This document shows positions 1-10,575 of a stretch of 64,000 nucleotides of DNA, piece by piece (positions within the stretch are counted from its first letter, which is position 1; the number at the start of each line of letters is the position of its first letter). Position numbers and translations under genes: made by a program. The notes below the pieces were generated by a model. It saw only the letters and a program-made list of their open reading frames with translations, was not told the DNA's origin and did not search any database. The stretch is from positions 17,533,553 to 17,597,552 of the forward strand of contig JASFXZ010000009.1 in NCBI GenBank assembly GCA_032209605.1, in the 5' to 3' direction. Origin of the DNA: Mactromeris polynyma (Eukaryota > Mollusca > Bivalvia > Venerida > Mactridae).

Positions 1-85
1 CTGCGTCATTCAATCCAATATTTATACACTTTTCACTGTTTATTTTTGTTACACTCAAATCAAAGCCGTTCAACAACGCCAACAA

Positions 86-103
86 CCCCCCCCCCCCCCC
101 CCG
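86..103. repeat. Poly-C tract
   Basis: A run of C residues, prone to assembly length error. The short open frame that covers it has no other support. Confidence 0.8.
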
Positions 104-482
104 CAGATATAAAGACGTATACAGTAATAACACCGGGCTGGATCCTGTTTACTAGTTTACCGATTGGCTTTTTGTTGTTACAGTTGTATATCGAAAAGCG
201 ATGTATTTATCAATTTATGACGATGTTCAGCATGTTCAGAAAATATTTTTAATTTTCCGAACACGGTTAACTCAGATGTCAGAAATGTTGCTATGTGTAA
301 TGAAAAAGGTTATGCCACCATTTCCGATTGTTCACATACGTATAAAAATGTTAAGTTACGAAAATTAATGATGAGCGGATTTCGACAATCACCAATGCAA
401 CAACATGTATATAACGATAATTAGAACCATAATTGAACCAATACAATGTCGTACTTAGTTGTACCAATACTTTAGTCTTAAA

Positions 483-547
483 TACTACCAATACTACCAA
501 TACTACCAAAACTAGCAATACTACAACTATTGGTAGTATTGGTAGTA
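483..547. repeat. Long hairpin of TACTACCAA repeats
   Basis: Two perfectly complementary 20-bp arms, 483-502 and 528-547, surround a 25-bp loop. Each arm is itself a repeat of TACTACCAA, so this is a short microsatellite in inverted orientation. Confidence 0.8.
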
Positions 548-628
548 TGGGCCGAGTGCTTGTTTACTTGTTATTTGCAGACATATATTTGCTGAATTAT
601 AAGAAATAATTTACTTATTTACTTACTA

Positions 629-634
629 TTTATT
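629..634 (-). terminator. Candidate polyadenylation signal AATAAA
   Basis: AATAAA on the minus strand lies about 130 bases downstream of the glycosyltransferase stop codon, a usual spacing for a short 3' UTR. Confidence 0.4.
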
Positions 635-761
635 TTAGTTGTTAGTCGCGTGTTTACTACTTTGCCATAATAAATGATGAATGTAGACAATGCAACATCC
701 AAAAGGTGTGTACAAGACTCACTGATAATGCTGGAACTCTGCGTTATTAGCACACTAATAG

Positions 762-1628
762 TCATACAGACTGCAAAGTCTGAAACCACAAATTTAACTT
801 TTTAAATCGTTCCACTTTGTCCCTGTGACCATAAACATACGTATTATGCATAACAACGACTTGTGAACGAAGCTGTATATTGAATGTGTTAAATGACGGT
901 CCATGTGGGAAAACAGTTTCATTAAGCGGTTTGAACTTCACACTGGATGCTTTCAGAATCTTGTTAAACATGGGTTGATTCAGTTGCAGACTTTTAGCCA
1001 ATCCTTTTCCCCAATCTTTCACCAGTTTCATGGTTTTATAGTTACTTTTAATTGCCATAAAACCTGTACAGTATATTCTTCCATATTCTTGCTCAATCCA
1101 CATGTCATAAGTTCCATTGAAATATGGAAAAGGATTTTTCAACCAGACTGTGTCTATATCAGAGTAAAGCACATTTATACCTTCTTGTAAATGTTTCAAT
1201 ATGTACGTAGGCCGTGCGGATACAAGTTTCTTGTACTCATCAGTACCGTGTCTGGCCGCTTCGCTAGTTGAATTAAGTGAACTTTTCTCTACAGTCACTG
1301 AATTATTGCAGAAAGATTGGAATCCTGCTCGGAGTTTAGTGTATACAACATCGTCCTCTGCTACAATAATTATTGGTACATCGATTCCCAGTCTTTGAAA
1401 GTGCCACCACCAGTTTGAAAAGACATCATGGAACCCCTCGTTAACGGTCAGAAGAATCGTCCAGTTGTTACCGGAAACATGGATAAATGGTAATCTGGAT
1501 GTATGCCTGCACAGCGTCTCTGTTGAGATCTTTGTATGCCTTTGTTGTAGTGGGATATTGATGAAAAAATACAAGAGCAGCAGGAAAATTATGAAAAGTA
1601 AACATTTCCACCGCTTTAAAGACCCCAT
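762..1628 (-). CDS. Type II membrane glycosyltransferase, nucleotide-diphospho-sugar transferase family
   Basis: A 288-residue open frame with clear family features. Residues about 9-27 form a hydrophobic signal anchor (LLFIIFLLLLYFF) after a short basic N terminus, as in Golgi type II enzymes. The lumenal part matches the layout of the Nucleotid_trans family (PF03407): an AEDDVVY segment, then a long helix-like stretch ending in LYSDIDTVWLKNPFPYF, where D157-x-D159 is the DxD motif expected to bind metal and nucleotide sugar. Several N-x-S/T sequons fit a secretory protein. The closest annotated relatives by description are 'UDP-D-xylose:L-fucose alpha-1,3-D-xylosyltransferase-like' proteins; donor and acceptor cannot be read from sequence. 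The coding part is a single exon. The length is compact for the family, so a missing 3' exon cannot be excluded. Family call firm, substrate unknown. Confidence 0.85.
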   Translation of the reverse strand: MGSLKRWKCLLFIIFLLLLYFFINIPLQQRHTKISTETLCRHTSRLPFIHVSGNNWTILLTVNEGFHDVFSNWWWHFQRLGIDVPIIIVAEDDVVYTKLRAGFQSFCNNSVTVEKSSLNSTSEAARHGTDEYKKLVSARPTYILKHLQEGINVLYSDIDTVWLKNPFPYFNGTYDMWIEQEYGRIYCTGFMAIKSNYKTMKLVKDWGKGLAKSLQLNQPMFNKILKASSVKFKPLNETVFPHGPSFNTFNIQLRSQVVVMHNTYVYGHRDKVERFKKLNLWFQTLQSV

Positions 1629-1641
1629 TGTTTGTGATGAT
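1629..1641 (-). promoter_or_regulatory. 5' UTR end with intron acceptor just upstream of the glycosyltransferase start
   Basis: On the minus strand a pyrimidine-rich stretch ends in TTACAG at 1647-1642, so a mature exon would begin at 1641, 13 bases before the ATG. This suggests a non-coding first exon further upstream (above 1.7 kb), which I could not locate. Confidence 0.4.
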
Positions 1642-1679
1642 CTGTAATATAAAATTATTTAAACTACCAATGATGAAAA

Positions 1680-3260
1680 TAAATGTTAGAATTAAAACTT
1701 ACATTTTACCAAAAGATAATTGCTGACGAAGAAACCCTAGACAAATAACTTATCAAGTAATCTTAATGATAGGTGCATCTTAAAATTAATAATAAGTCTA
1801 TATCATTTACATGTATAACGACAAATAAAATCATATAAGCTATATCATGACAAAACCTGTATTAGTAACCAAAAATTCCATTTTCAGGTTTTTAAATTTT
1901 CTAACAGATATGTTGTCCAACTTTCGTTTTAAACCAAAAGTAACAAAATCTTGTTTGCTGTTCTTTTATAGCAATTACAGTATTGAGAACAAGATGCAAA
2001 AGTAAGCTACAGAATGATGATGTCCCATCAAATGTATAGAATTCTTAAAGAAATCTTCTGCTCTTCAATTTAAAAAATACTTAAAAATATTTCCGCATTC
2101 GTTTAAGTCTAGAAATCACAATTAAGTTTCCAAAACATTTTCGGACAAAAACATAGTTTGTGACGCCAGAACTTATAATGGTAAATACTCGACGTCGTAA
2201 CCAACGTCACTTATACGTGTTTTGTTCATTGCAGCACTTTTAAAATGACCAGTATATCCAAATGAGTATAAAAATATAAAGATACAATAATTTACCTGCA
2301 GACGTATTTTAGTCTCACTTAGAACTTGTGTGCAGGAACAGTGGCTAACAATCAATGATTTAACAGTTGTTACAGCATGTTTCTTTCCTTACACGTGGTC
2401 TACCAGTCTGTTGTCAAGCTGTTAAATGAGCTACACAATAAGCAAACAAAATAATGATAGTACAGAATCGTTTTATGTTAAATTTCAGAAACTTGTTTAT
2501 TTGATTGAACGCCTATTATTGTACAAATACACATCCAATGGCGTTGTAAAATAGTTGATAAAATGTTTTATATCATACATATAGAATTCCAGAATGTGCC
2601 AAAATTAAAAACTTACAAAACATTTAAAACTGAGTTTTCTTGTGAATAGTGTTTACTTTTAAACTTGAAAAGAATCGAGCGCGCAATATATTCACAATTC
2701 AGATGCGGTATTCCGCTGCGTATAGAGAGTGGACGATATATTGGGGAAGCACCGCATCAAAGACTTTGTAGCATGTGCCGAACGGCTTTTGTCTAAGACG
2801 CGTCACATTTTTCAACTGTTTGTCCTCTATATGATAATCTAAGACACTAACATTCAATGATATAATATCTACAGATGAATATATTGATATGAATGCCAGT
2901 TATAAAACTTGTTTTTCCTCATTAATAATTGCCAAACTAAAGTGATAATTTTTTAACAAAAGCATACCTCATACGACGACAATTGATTTATAACAAATAA
3001 TTTGTTTAGACTCTATGTACAATACTTCAGCTGTATATTTTTTATCACATTTTGATTCCGTTATATACTGAAACACAAAAGAAAGTGTGCACTTTTTATT
3101 TTTTGATTATTTTAATTCTACAAGGTGTAAAATTTCAAATTTGGAATATAATACTATCGGTCGTTATAATGTTTTTTTCAGCCTGCAAATAGACAACGAA
3201 CATACACAAATGTAGACTTTCACAACCTGCCAGTGCGACGTTTAATGTGAGAATGAAGAA
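1680..3260. other. Gene-free AT-rich stretch
   Basis: No coding region or recognised repeat. It presumably holds the non-coding first exon or promoter of the minus-strand glycosyltransferase, but no TATA box or donor site stands out. Confidence 0.5.
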
Positions 3261-3263
3261 GCG

Positions 3264-3461
3264 TGCAAAATGGTTCGTTACGGCGGGAAACCAAGTCCGT
3301 GCATCATGAATGTAAATGGTGTGATGTGAGGCCCGTACCAATGGTTTTGTGTGATACATGGTTATACTGTTACATGATTTAATGAAGCAAATGAAAAATT
3401 GAACTATATGTTATATAGGAAGTATTGGACAATGATGTCCTACACTAATGACCCTGTGACA
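3264..3461 (-). mobile_element. LTR fragment of an LTR retrotransposon with polypurine tract
   Basis: On the minus strand GGAGGGGGAGAA (3473-3462) is directly followed by TGTCACAGGG. This is the classic join of a polypurine tract to the TG start of a 3' LTR. The segment 3264-3437 reappears in inverted orientation at 4298-4471 with very few differences, as expected for two LTR-derived pieces. The outer LTR end (a CA terminus) was not fixed. Confidence 0.6.
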
Positions 3462-4151
3462 TTCTCCCCCTCCAAGGGAAATGTCGTCCCGACATTTAGC
3501 AACACCTTGCAAGATCATTACAAGTACATCTAAACTACTAACTAAGTGAACTACTGCTAGGTAAATTACTATAAAATACTAAATAAACGTATGTATAGTA
3601 TAGTAAGTAAGTATGTGATCAAAGCCTTGCAGCAACTCTGTACATATAACATCGTGATACACTATTACATAATATCACACTCTTAAAAGAATAAAGTCAG
3701 TTATAACCTGTTCAGGCTAGATTCATAACAATGACCCAATAGCGTTAATAGTATACCAATAATAAGGTACATCTTACTTATATTGGACACACCATGCACA
3801 CATTAATTAATGAAATAAGTATGTGCATTTCATGTACAGTAACAGTGAAAGCTAGTCTGAGCAAAGCTATTCACAAAATAAATACAACTCGTAATAAATC
3901 ACTGAACGATAATAATATGTTAGTCAGACATAATTACCTCAATGAGAGCAAAACACATAATCACAAAATATACTAGCCGTTACAAAACAGCGCCGTATAA
4001 TTATACAAGTAATATAAAACGTTGTGTCAGGTCAAAATGACCTACCAGTACAACGCATTGTCCGTCAAACACATGCATGCATAAAATACAATCTTACCAA
4101 CTTGTAGCATGTCAAAACTGCCGCTGAGAAAAACATAAACATAAGTTTTAA

Positions 4152-4295
4152 TTACTTCACCCAGTCTGAATTCATCCATTTAGGCTGACTTCTATGTCAC
4201 TGAGACTGTCTCTGTCTAAATGGTTCTATCGGAGCAATGGGTTCAAAAGACGGAGGTATGTCTCTAAGAGCCGGGATGACATAACTTTGAGATTT
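4152..4295 (-). pseudogene. C-terminal remnant of a retrotransposon pol frame
   Basis: On the minus strand the frame reads SYVIPALRDIPPSFEPIAPI, has one in-frame TGA (4199-4197), continues QPKWMNSDWVK and stops at 4154-4152. The proline-rich stretch ending in a tryptophan-containing tail resembles the pol C terminus of Ty3/gypsy elements. It lies upstream of the LTR at 3461 on the same strand, so both probably belong to one element. The frame is cut off abruptly at the junction with the inverted LTR piece. Confidence 0.45.
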
Positions 4296-4297
4296 AC

Positions 4298-4471
4298 TCA
4301 TTGTCCAATACTTCCTATATAATATATCATTCCATTTTTCATTTGCTTTATTAAATCATGTAACAGTATAACCATGTATCACACAAAACCATTGGTACGG
4401 GCCTCACATCACACCATTTACATTCATGATGCACGGACTGGGTTTCCCGCCGTAACGAACCATTTTGCACG
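4298..4471 (+). mobile_element. Inverted copy of the LTR fragment
   Basis: This is the reverse complement of 3264-3437 with high identity. The homology stops on both copies at the phrase TTTTGCAC. The piece abuts the pol remnant in opposite orientation, so the element has been rearranged. Confidence 0.7.
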
Positions 4472-4899
4472 GTCACGATCACAGATTCTAATTTAAGAGT
4501 GAGAATAAGTTGCTACAGAGTTAATGCCACATAACAAGACAGTGCCTCCCCACACAGACCTCCGGGAAAACAACAACCCATAAAACATATGACACTACAA
4601 CATTCCATAAAACATAAGACACTAGCCATAAATCCAATTTCTTATTTGCTATCATAACACCTTCATCGGTAAACAGATTAAAGGTAGTTTTTACTGTATT
4701 TGTCAGCAGCCTTAAATAATCTCTTCGCCAGCAATAGAAACTTCTCTGGATTTGCATTTGACAGCTCATTTGTTGGACTCCAATGGTTTAAGTTTACTTT
4801 TTGAAAGTAATTGATGTATAACAATGTAGTTACTTTTTAGCGATAGTTTGCTTATCAAATAATTATTTGATCTAAATGGTAATCTGTTCGAATATGTAA

Positions 4900-6966
4900 A
4901 GCAATAATGGTTTTAGCGCAGAAGTCAATCGCATTGAAATAAATATTACAACAAATGAGGAATCAGAAACGTTTTGCGCTGACAAAAATAACCATAATGA
5001 TCCGATATTCGAGGAACTGGATACGATTATTACACTGGATGAAGTTAAATCGGCCATTAAGTCATTAAAACGCGGGAAATCTGGATCAGACGATTGTTTA
5101 ATAAACGAGTACTTTATCGAGTCCAGCGATATTATTGGAAATCATATGGTTGACTTGTTTAATATGATATTTGACAGCGGTCATTTTCCTGAATCATGGA
5201 TGGAGGGAACTATTATACCTTTACACAAGAAAGGAGACGTCAACAATGTTAATAATTATCGTGGTATTACATTGGTTAGTTCTTTATCGAAGATATTCAC
5301 TTCTATCCTAAACAAACGAATGTACAAATGGACTACACAATATCATGTCATCTCGGATGCTCAGTTCGGATTTAAACCCGGTTTCTCAACTACAGATGCA
5401 ATCTTCAGTTTACATTGTTTAGTACAACACATGTTAAATAATGGTAACAGATTATATGCGACGTTTGTCGATATGAGAAAGTGTTTTGACAGTGTTTATA
5501 GAAATGCATTGTGGTATAAGTTAAATCGATTAGGAATAAGCGGGAAATTATTACAAATTATTCGCTCCATGTATGAACGAGTAAGATGTCGAGTGCGGCA
5601 TTGTAATGACTACTCTGATTTTATTGACGTGATTGTTGGATTAAAACAGGGTGAAATCTGTTCACCGTTATTGTGGTCTCTATTTATTGAAGATTTAGAG
5701 CTTTATCTCACTTCAAAACCCGATTGTAGCCTTGATTTTAACAATATAACATTGATTCTACTTCTATATGCAGATGACATGGTCTTGTTTTCAGACTCAA
5801 TTAAAGATTTACAAGAAAAGTTAAATGACTTATATACCTATTGTAATCATTGGGGTTTAGAAGTGAACACAGAGAAATCAAAAATAATAGTTTTTAGACG
5901 GCGTGGACGCTTAAGTAGTGACGAAAAATGGACATACAACGGTGTTGCGTTAGAAATAGTTGACGATTTTAATTATCTCGGAACTATTTTCACTTCAAAC
6001 GGCAAACTGGAAAAAAATAATCAACTAATTGTTGGAAAATCATTGAAAGCAATGAACTTTTTAATGTTCAATTTGAAAGAGTTGGATTTTAGCCCGAAGA
6101 CAATATGTCAATTATTTGATACATTCGTAACTTCCATTCTAAATTATAGTAGTGAGGTATGGGGATACACAAAATCAAAGGAGATTGAACGAGTACATCT
6201 AAAATTTTGTAAAAGAGTGTTGGGGGTTAAACAATCTGCAAGTAATTGTGCTGTTTACGGCGAATTGGGTCGTTTCCCCCTGTATATTGGACGCTATGTA
6301 AGATTGTTTAAATATTGGTGCAAGGTGCTCAATACCGAAAACTGTATTATCAAATTTTTATATCATACATTGTTGAATGATCTTAACTTAAATAAGAACA
6401 ACTGGGTATCTGATATTAAAACCATGTTGTATAGTTACGGTTTTGGGTATTTCTGGGAAAACCAAGCAAGTATTGTAAATTCATGCAACATTATTAGTGA
6501 TTTTAAACAACGGGTAATTGATTGTTTTATTCAAAATTGGAACTCTGACTTATCTCAAAACAAAGTATTATGTGTATATAAACATTTGAAACATGTTTTT
6601 GAATACGAAACTTATCTTAACAAAATTACAAATAAGTCTTGTAGAAAGCTTTTAACTAAATTTCGTATTTCTGCACATTGTCTGCGAATGGAATCAAGCA
6701 GATACGGAATATCTCGTATAGAGAGAAATGAGCGAATATGCTTAATATGTAACAATGGAGACTTAGAAGACGAGTTTCATTTTATCCTTAATTGTTGCAA
6801 ATATAAAATTTTACGAAAGCGATACATAAAAGAATATTATTGGCGAAAACCTAGTATGTATAAATTGGTTCAATTATTTAGTTCTAATAATGATGTAATT
6901 TTAAAAGGATTGACTATGTATCTACAAAGTGCTATTAAAGTACGTACTAATCTATTAAGTTCTTGA
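4900..6966 (+). CDS. LINE ORF2 reverse transcriptase, 5'-truncated
   Basis: An open frame of 688 codons after a TAA at 4897-4899; the first ATG giving a long product is at 5146. Upstream of that ATG the same frame already reads typical pre-RT sequence (LDEVKSAIKSLKRGKSG), so 5146 is an internal methionine. Counting from 5146, the RT core shows the finger region W..GTIIPLHKKGDVNNVNNYR, QFGFKPGFSTTDAI, FVDMRKCFDSV, GLKQGEICSPLLW and the catalytic YADD at residues 208-211. A C-terminal CCHC zinc knuckle (C532, C535, H545, C550) matches the tails of many invertebrate LINEs. No apurinic endonuclease precedes it, so the copy is truncated and not autonomous. Clade (Jockey/CR1/I-like) is not resolved. 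Confidence 0.9.
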   Translation, partial: SNNGFSAEVNRIEINITTNEESETFCADKNNHNDPIFEELDTIITLDEVKSAIKSLKRGKSGSDDCLINEYFIESSDIIGNHMVDLFNMIFDSGHFPESWMEGTIIPLHKKGDVNNVNNYRGITLVSSLSKIFTSILNKRMYKWTTQYHVISDAQFGFKPGFSTTDAIFSLHCLVQHMLNNGNRLYATFVDMRKCFDSVYRNALWYKLNRLGISGKLLQIIRSMYERVRCRVRHCNDYSDFIDVIVGLKQGEICSPLLWSLFIEDLELYLTSKPDCSLDFNNITLILLLYADDMVLFSDSIKDLQEKLNDLYTYCNHWGLEVNTEKSKIIVFRRRGRLSSDEKWTYNGVALEIVDDFNYLGTIFTSNGKLEKNNQLIVGKSLKAMNFLMFNLKELDFSPKTICQLFDTFVTSILNYSSEVWGYTKSKEIERVHLKFCKRVLGVKQSASNCAVYGELGRFPLYIGRYVRLFKYWCKVLNTENCIIKFLYHTLLNDLNLNKNNWVSDIKTMLYSYGFGYFWENQASIVNSCNIISDFKQRVIDCFIQNWNSDLSQNKVLCVYKHLKHVFEYETYLNKITNKSCRKLLTKFRISAHCLRMESSRYGISRIERNERICLICNNGDLEDEFHFILNCCKYKILRKRYIKEYYWRKPSMYKLVQLFSSNNDVILKGLTMYLQSAIKVRTNLLSS

Positions 6967-7187
6967 TTAGATGTTATACTTATAATGCTGTTTTTATTCA
7001 TATTGTATCACTGTCGTTTGTCATGTGTATTTGTAATATTTTGTTTGACTATGTTGTATGTATAAATGTACATGTACTTACTCTCATAGAGTATGTTAAT
7101 ATTATTATTGTAAATTGTATATATTGGATAATAAGTATTATACTTAAATCCAGATATTAATAAATCATTATGTTCTGTTCTGTTCTG
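4900..7187 (+). mobile_element. Non-LTR retrotransposon (LINE), 5'-truncated copy
   Basis: It contains the reverse transcriptase frame followed by about 200 bases of AT-rich 3' UTR, an AATAAA at 7159-7164 and a short tail of TGTTC repeats (7171-7187) in place of poly-A. The 5' edge is uncertain because no coding homology is visible before 4900. Target-site duplications were not identified. Confidence 0.75.
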
Positions 7188-7575
7188 TAATTAGAACAAC
7201 AAACTAACATAAAACACGCGAAACATTCAATATAATTTCAAAATGTAAACTATAGCATAATATATCATAACATTGTGACAAGAATACATGATTATATTAT
7301 TTCTAATCCATTTTATCAAACATAAGTCAGTTTATTTTATGAAACCTTCATTTCTATGTTCATGTATGTGGCCAATACATTTATCAAGATGAGCATATAT
7401 GTTGTTTAATTCTTAAAAAAACACAATTATACTATAAATGTGCTTAATTTAACAGAAGCCTACAAAATCTGTATTTAGAAACGACACTAGAGTCTACCTG
7501 GAGTCACTGTTAAGTGGCCGAATCTTTCACTCGAGAAATCCTCACTCATTCAAGTGGACTCCAGCTATCTTAATC

Positions 7576-8138
7576 TCTGAATACAAATTTCTAGTTAGGG
7601 CGAAGTCAGACAAAAACTTATATGCAGCCAACTATGAGGTCACGGATTCGAGACTCGGGAAACTAGAGTATAAGAATATAGCCATGGAGGCCCGTATGCT
7701 ACGAAAAAACATAAGATTCTATGATCTTACTGAACCTGAATCCAGTGAAAATTTCCAAATCTTAGCTGAACTCGTGGAAAAAAATCTTTACCTGAAGAAG
7801 GTCTTGTTCAACATCATAGAAGTCTACAGAATATGGAAACGCAACTCTACGAATGCAACACAGACAACGAGATGCTACATTATCGCCCCATCCTGGTAAC
7901 TTTCAATAACCCAGCTACCGCTGATATGATCATCGAAAATACCACCACTGAGTTAAGTATATCACGTTAATACCACAGAGAGATACGTGAAGCCAGACAA
8001 GACATGTGGCCGGAAAACAAAGATGCAAAGCTCGAATATATGGCAAAAATGTAAACATTTCTATATCCGGCAGAATTACAAATCAAAGGCGACGTCCTCC
8101 AAGATTATCTTCCCGATTGGCGTAAAACTCTTATGTGA
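7576..8138 (+). pseudogene. Decayed LINE ORF1 (L1/Tx1-like RNA-binding protein)
   Basis: Successive frames read pieces of one ORF1-type protein. A coiled segment LGKLEYKNIAMEARMLRKNI leads into RFYDLTEPESSENFQI (the 'NLRFYGIPE' strand of the RRM). Then, after a frameshift near 7880, comes RPILVTFNNPATADMII. Next is EIREARQDMWPENKDAKLEY and finally PAELQIKGDVLQDYLPDWRK. That order is the one seen in L1/Tx1-like ORF1 proteins of invertebrates. At least two frame changes and several stops show it is dead. It lies about 390 bp past the LINE tail and appears to be a separate insertion. Confidence 0.65.
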
Positions 8139-8139
8139 A

Positions 8140-9110
8140 GTCTCGCATCCATGAGTTAGGCAATTATCCAATATTCCCTGCAAGCCTCTTAAAAAAGAGC
8201 ATTTACATAATATACACAAACAAATTACAAATTTCATCAAGAAAGCAAGATGTCAACATAACACAAGAATAATTATATACTTTGAAGGAAAAAACACAAA
8301 TGTTGTAGGAAGATTCCAGCGTAAAATACAGACACTTTTGTCATTTACAAAACACGTATACAACCCAGTTGTTTGAAGGCTGATAACTTTACACAAGTGA
8401 TTTTTCCTGCAAGAAATATATTTACGTTTGAAGGCATTTAAAATAAGCCTTGTTCACAAAATACAATTAGGGAGGAAGAAGATGAGCAAGGAAAAAGGGA
8501 AGAAAGTGTCAATACCTGCTAAGGTACAGTATTAGTTAAAAATCCTTTCTATTTTATGTTGTTCTGTATCTTCTTGATACATTAAAATATTTTCATGAAT
8601 CTTGCACCCTAGTTATCAATGTTTCCCAGTGTTAGAAATAATTTTTGAACCCAAGTTGCCCACAGAGCATAAAGTTCATAAAAACTTCAGCTTGCCCGTT
8701 GCCTTTTCAAGTTGCCCTCATTATGTACATATTCTTGTTCACTGATCGAATTTGTTATTGCTATATATTCATCTTGTTCCGGCTGTTTAGCTAGCCGATA
8801 AGAATTGGATAAATCATTTGCATTTTCAGTAACATACTGACCTAAAGATTTTTCAAATGGTCAAATCTTTGAAAATTGACCTGTGAATTGCAATAAATAT
8901 AACAAACAAAATGCAAAAGACCTTAAAAGTGCTGAAACTATAAATGTTTTCAAGTGGACAAGTGCTTATTTCTAATACTGTTTCGATTACAGACATAAAC
9001 TGGTACATATGCGCTAACAAGGTTTTTCAACTCTAAAAACCTCGAACTAACACCACAGACATGAAAAGAAATCATTTAAAAGATGCAATGTATAAAAAAC
9101 GCATAAGGTT
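8140..9110. other. Gene-free stretch
   Basis: AT-rich, with no open frame or repeat I can assign. Confidence 0.5.
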
Positions 9111-9120
9111 AGGGTTAATT

Positions 9121-9289
9121 AACAAATATGTAACGAATAGGGAATAGGGAATAAGTAACGAATAGGTAACGAATATGCCGAATAAGTAACAAATAGGTAA
9201 CGAATAGGGAATAGGGAATAAGTAACGAATAGGTAACGAATAGGGAATAGGGAATGAGTAACAAATAGGGAATAGGGAATAAGTAACCA
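9121..9289. repeat. Irregular minisatellite of GAATAGG / AAGTAACG words
   Basis: Words such as AATAGGGAATAGGGAATAAG and GTAACGAATAG alternate irregularly; the longest shared phrase recurs after about 67 bp. The two overlapping minus-strand open frames here, rich in 'YSLFPIRYLF', are translations of the repeat. Confidence 0.85.
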
Positions 9290-10008
9290 ACTTGACGACC
9301 CTTGAATTGTTGGCAGATGTTTCATAGAGGTCTGCTTTTAAAATGGTGTCACCTTTTGCACAATGTTCAGATGTACCCATTGAGCACATAAACCACACTG
9401 GACTTAGGAATGCATTTACAAAATACCAGTTCATATTCCATAATCAAAATGGTGTAATGAAATGATTCTAGACACAGCAAACTGCAGGTTTATGAAATGA
9501 AAGGACAGTTTGATACCTCGGAAAAATTACAAGTAGCAGTAAATTGAAATAAGGAGGTATACCCCATGTAGTACTTCCTACAGACTATGAAAAGGGTGTT
9601 AGATATGATGTTTTCACATTAAGAGAAGTAGTCGGTATGCAAGTAACAAACAATGAAATCAGACTTGATATTTTATTGAAATTCAATAAAGCACTGGCAT
9701 ATCAGCTATTTGAAAATAAGAGAATTAGTCAAAATAGGCAATTTTACATCAATCTGTTAAATGCTTCTTAATAATGATGTGAAAACAATAAATATACAGC
9801 TATTTTTTCTTGTAATTGCAAATACAGTGTTTCTCCTGCACAGAAACAATGTTTCCTAATATTAAAACAAATGAAAGTCTCATTTATGGGTCAAACAATA
9901 ATTAGCTCGGTAACATGTGACGCACGGGAATAGGTCACTTGAGGATACATGTTCATCGCCAAATAAATCGAAAGATATATTTTAAATACGTGACCTGCAA
10001 CTCAAATG
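9290..10008. other. Gene-free stretch
   Basis: No coding or repeat signal I can support. Confidence 0.5.
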
Positions 10009-10092
10009 CCGTCATGGCTCAGTGGGTTAGACCGTCAGTTATCATTTTACTAACGTAAAGGTCTTGGATTCGAACCCTGCTAACAGCATGGT
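10009..10092 (+). repeat. tRNA-like SINE head
   Basis: An A-box-like TGGCTCAGTGGGTTAGA and a B-box GGATTCGAACCC are spaced as in a tRNA with an enlarged middle, while the acceptor ends do not pair. This fits a tRNA-derived SINE promoter or tRNA relic rather than a tRNA gene. Confidence 0.55.
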
Positions 10093-10419
10093 TTTGTTTC
10101 TTCTAGCCCCATAGAAACATATTATTGTCTTTTTAAAGTTAAACTAAGACTAATCTTTAAGATTAAATATTTTAGCTAAAATCTAGAGCTCTATGATCAA
10201 ATATTTGACGACAAAATATTCCAACTAGACGCATGAAAACTGTCTTAATTCAATATTATAAGCATGAAAACACAACAATACATTTGTGACATGCACTGTT
10301 CAACTGCTACCTCGTTGTAAATTGTAAATGTAACTTATTTATTTGATACATTCGAGCAAAATATTTATGTTTACATATAATTCGTGTAAAAATAAGTATA
10401 AATCTTTTTTTGAATTTGC

Positions 10420-10575
10420 CCTTGGTTCTTTAGCAGGCAAGGTGTAAAGCACCGACACGGGACCTCGGTTTTAGGTTTCAATCCGAAAGCATTATTTTTT
10501 AATCAGGCCGGGGATCGTATCCGGGACCACTCGATTCGTAGCCTAGCGCGTTACTACCTGAGCTACGAGGCCATC
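10420..10575 (-). mobile_element. SINE with tRNA-like head and a conserved central domain
   Basis: Reading the minus strand from 10575, a tRNA-like head (TCGTAGCTCAGGTAGTAACG ... GGATACGATCCCC) is followed by CTTTCGGATTG ... AACCGAGGTCCCGTGTCGG ... TTAAAG-like AAAGAACC.AGGGCA. The central phrase, CTTTCGGATGAGAC...ACCGAGGTCCCGTG...AAAGAACCCACGGCA in the form I know, recurs across molluscs, annelids and corals. I believe it is the conserved domain of MetaSINE-type elements, though the name is from memory. Confidence 0.6.

Noticed and set aside
9072..9434. 120-codon minus-strand frame
   Set aside because: Largely a translation of the GAATAGG minisatellite; low complexity.
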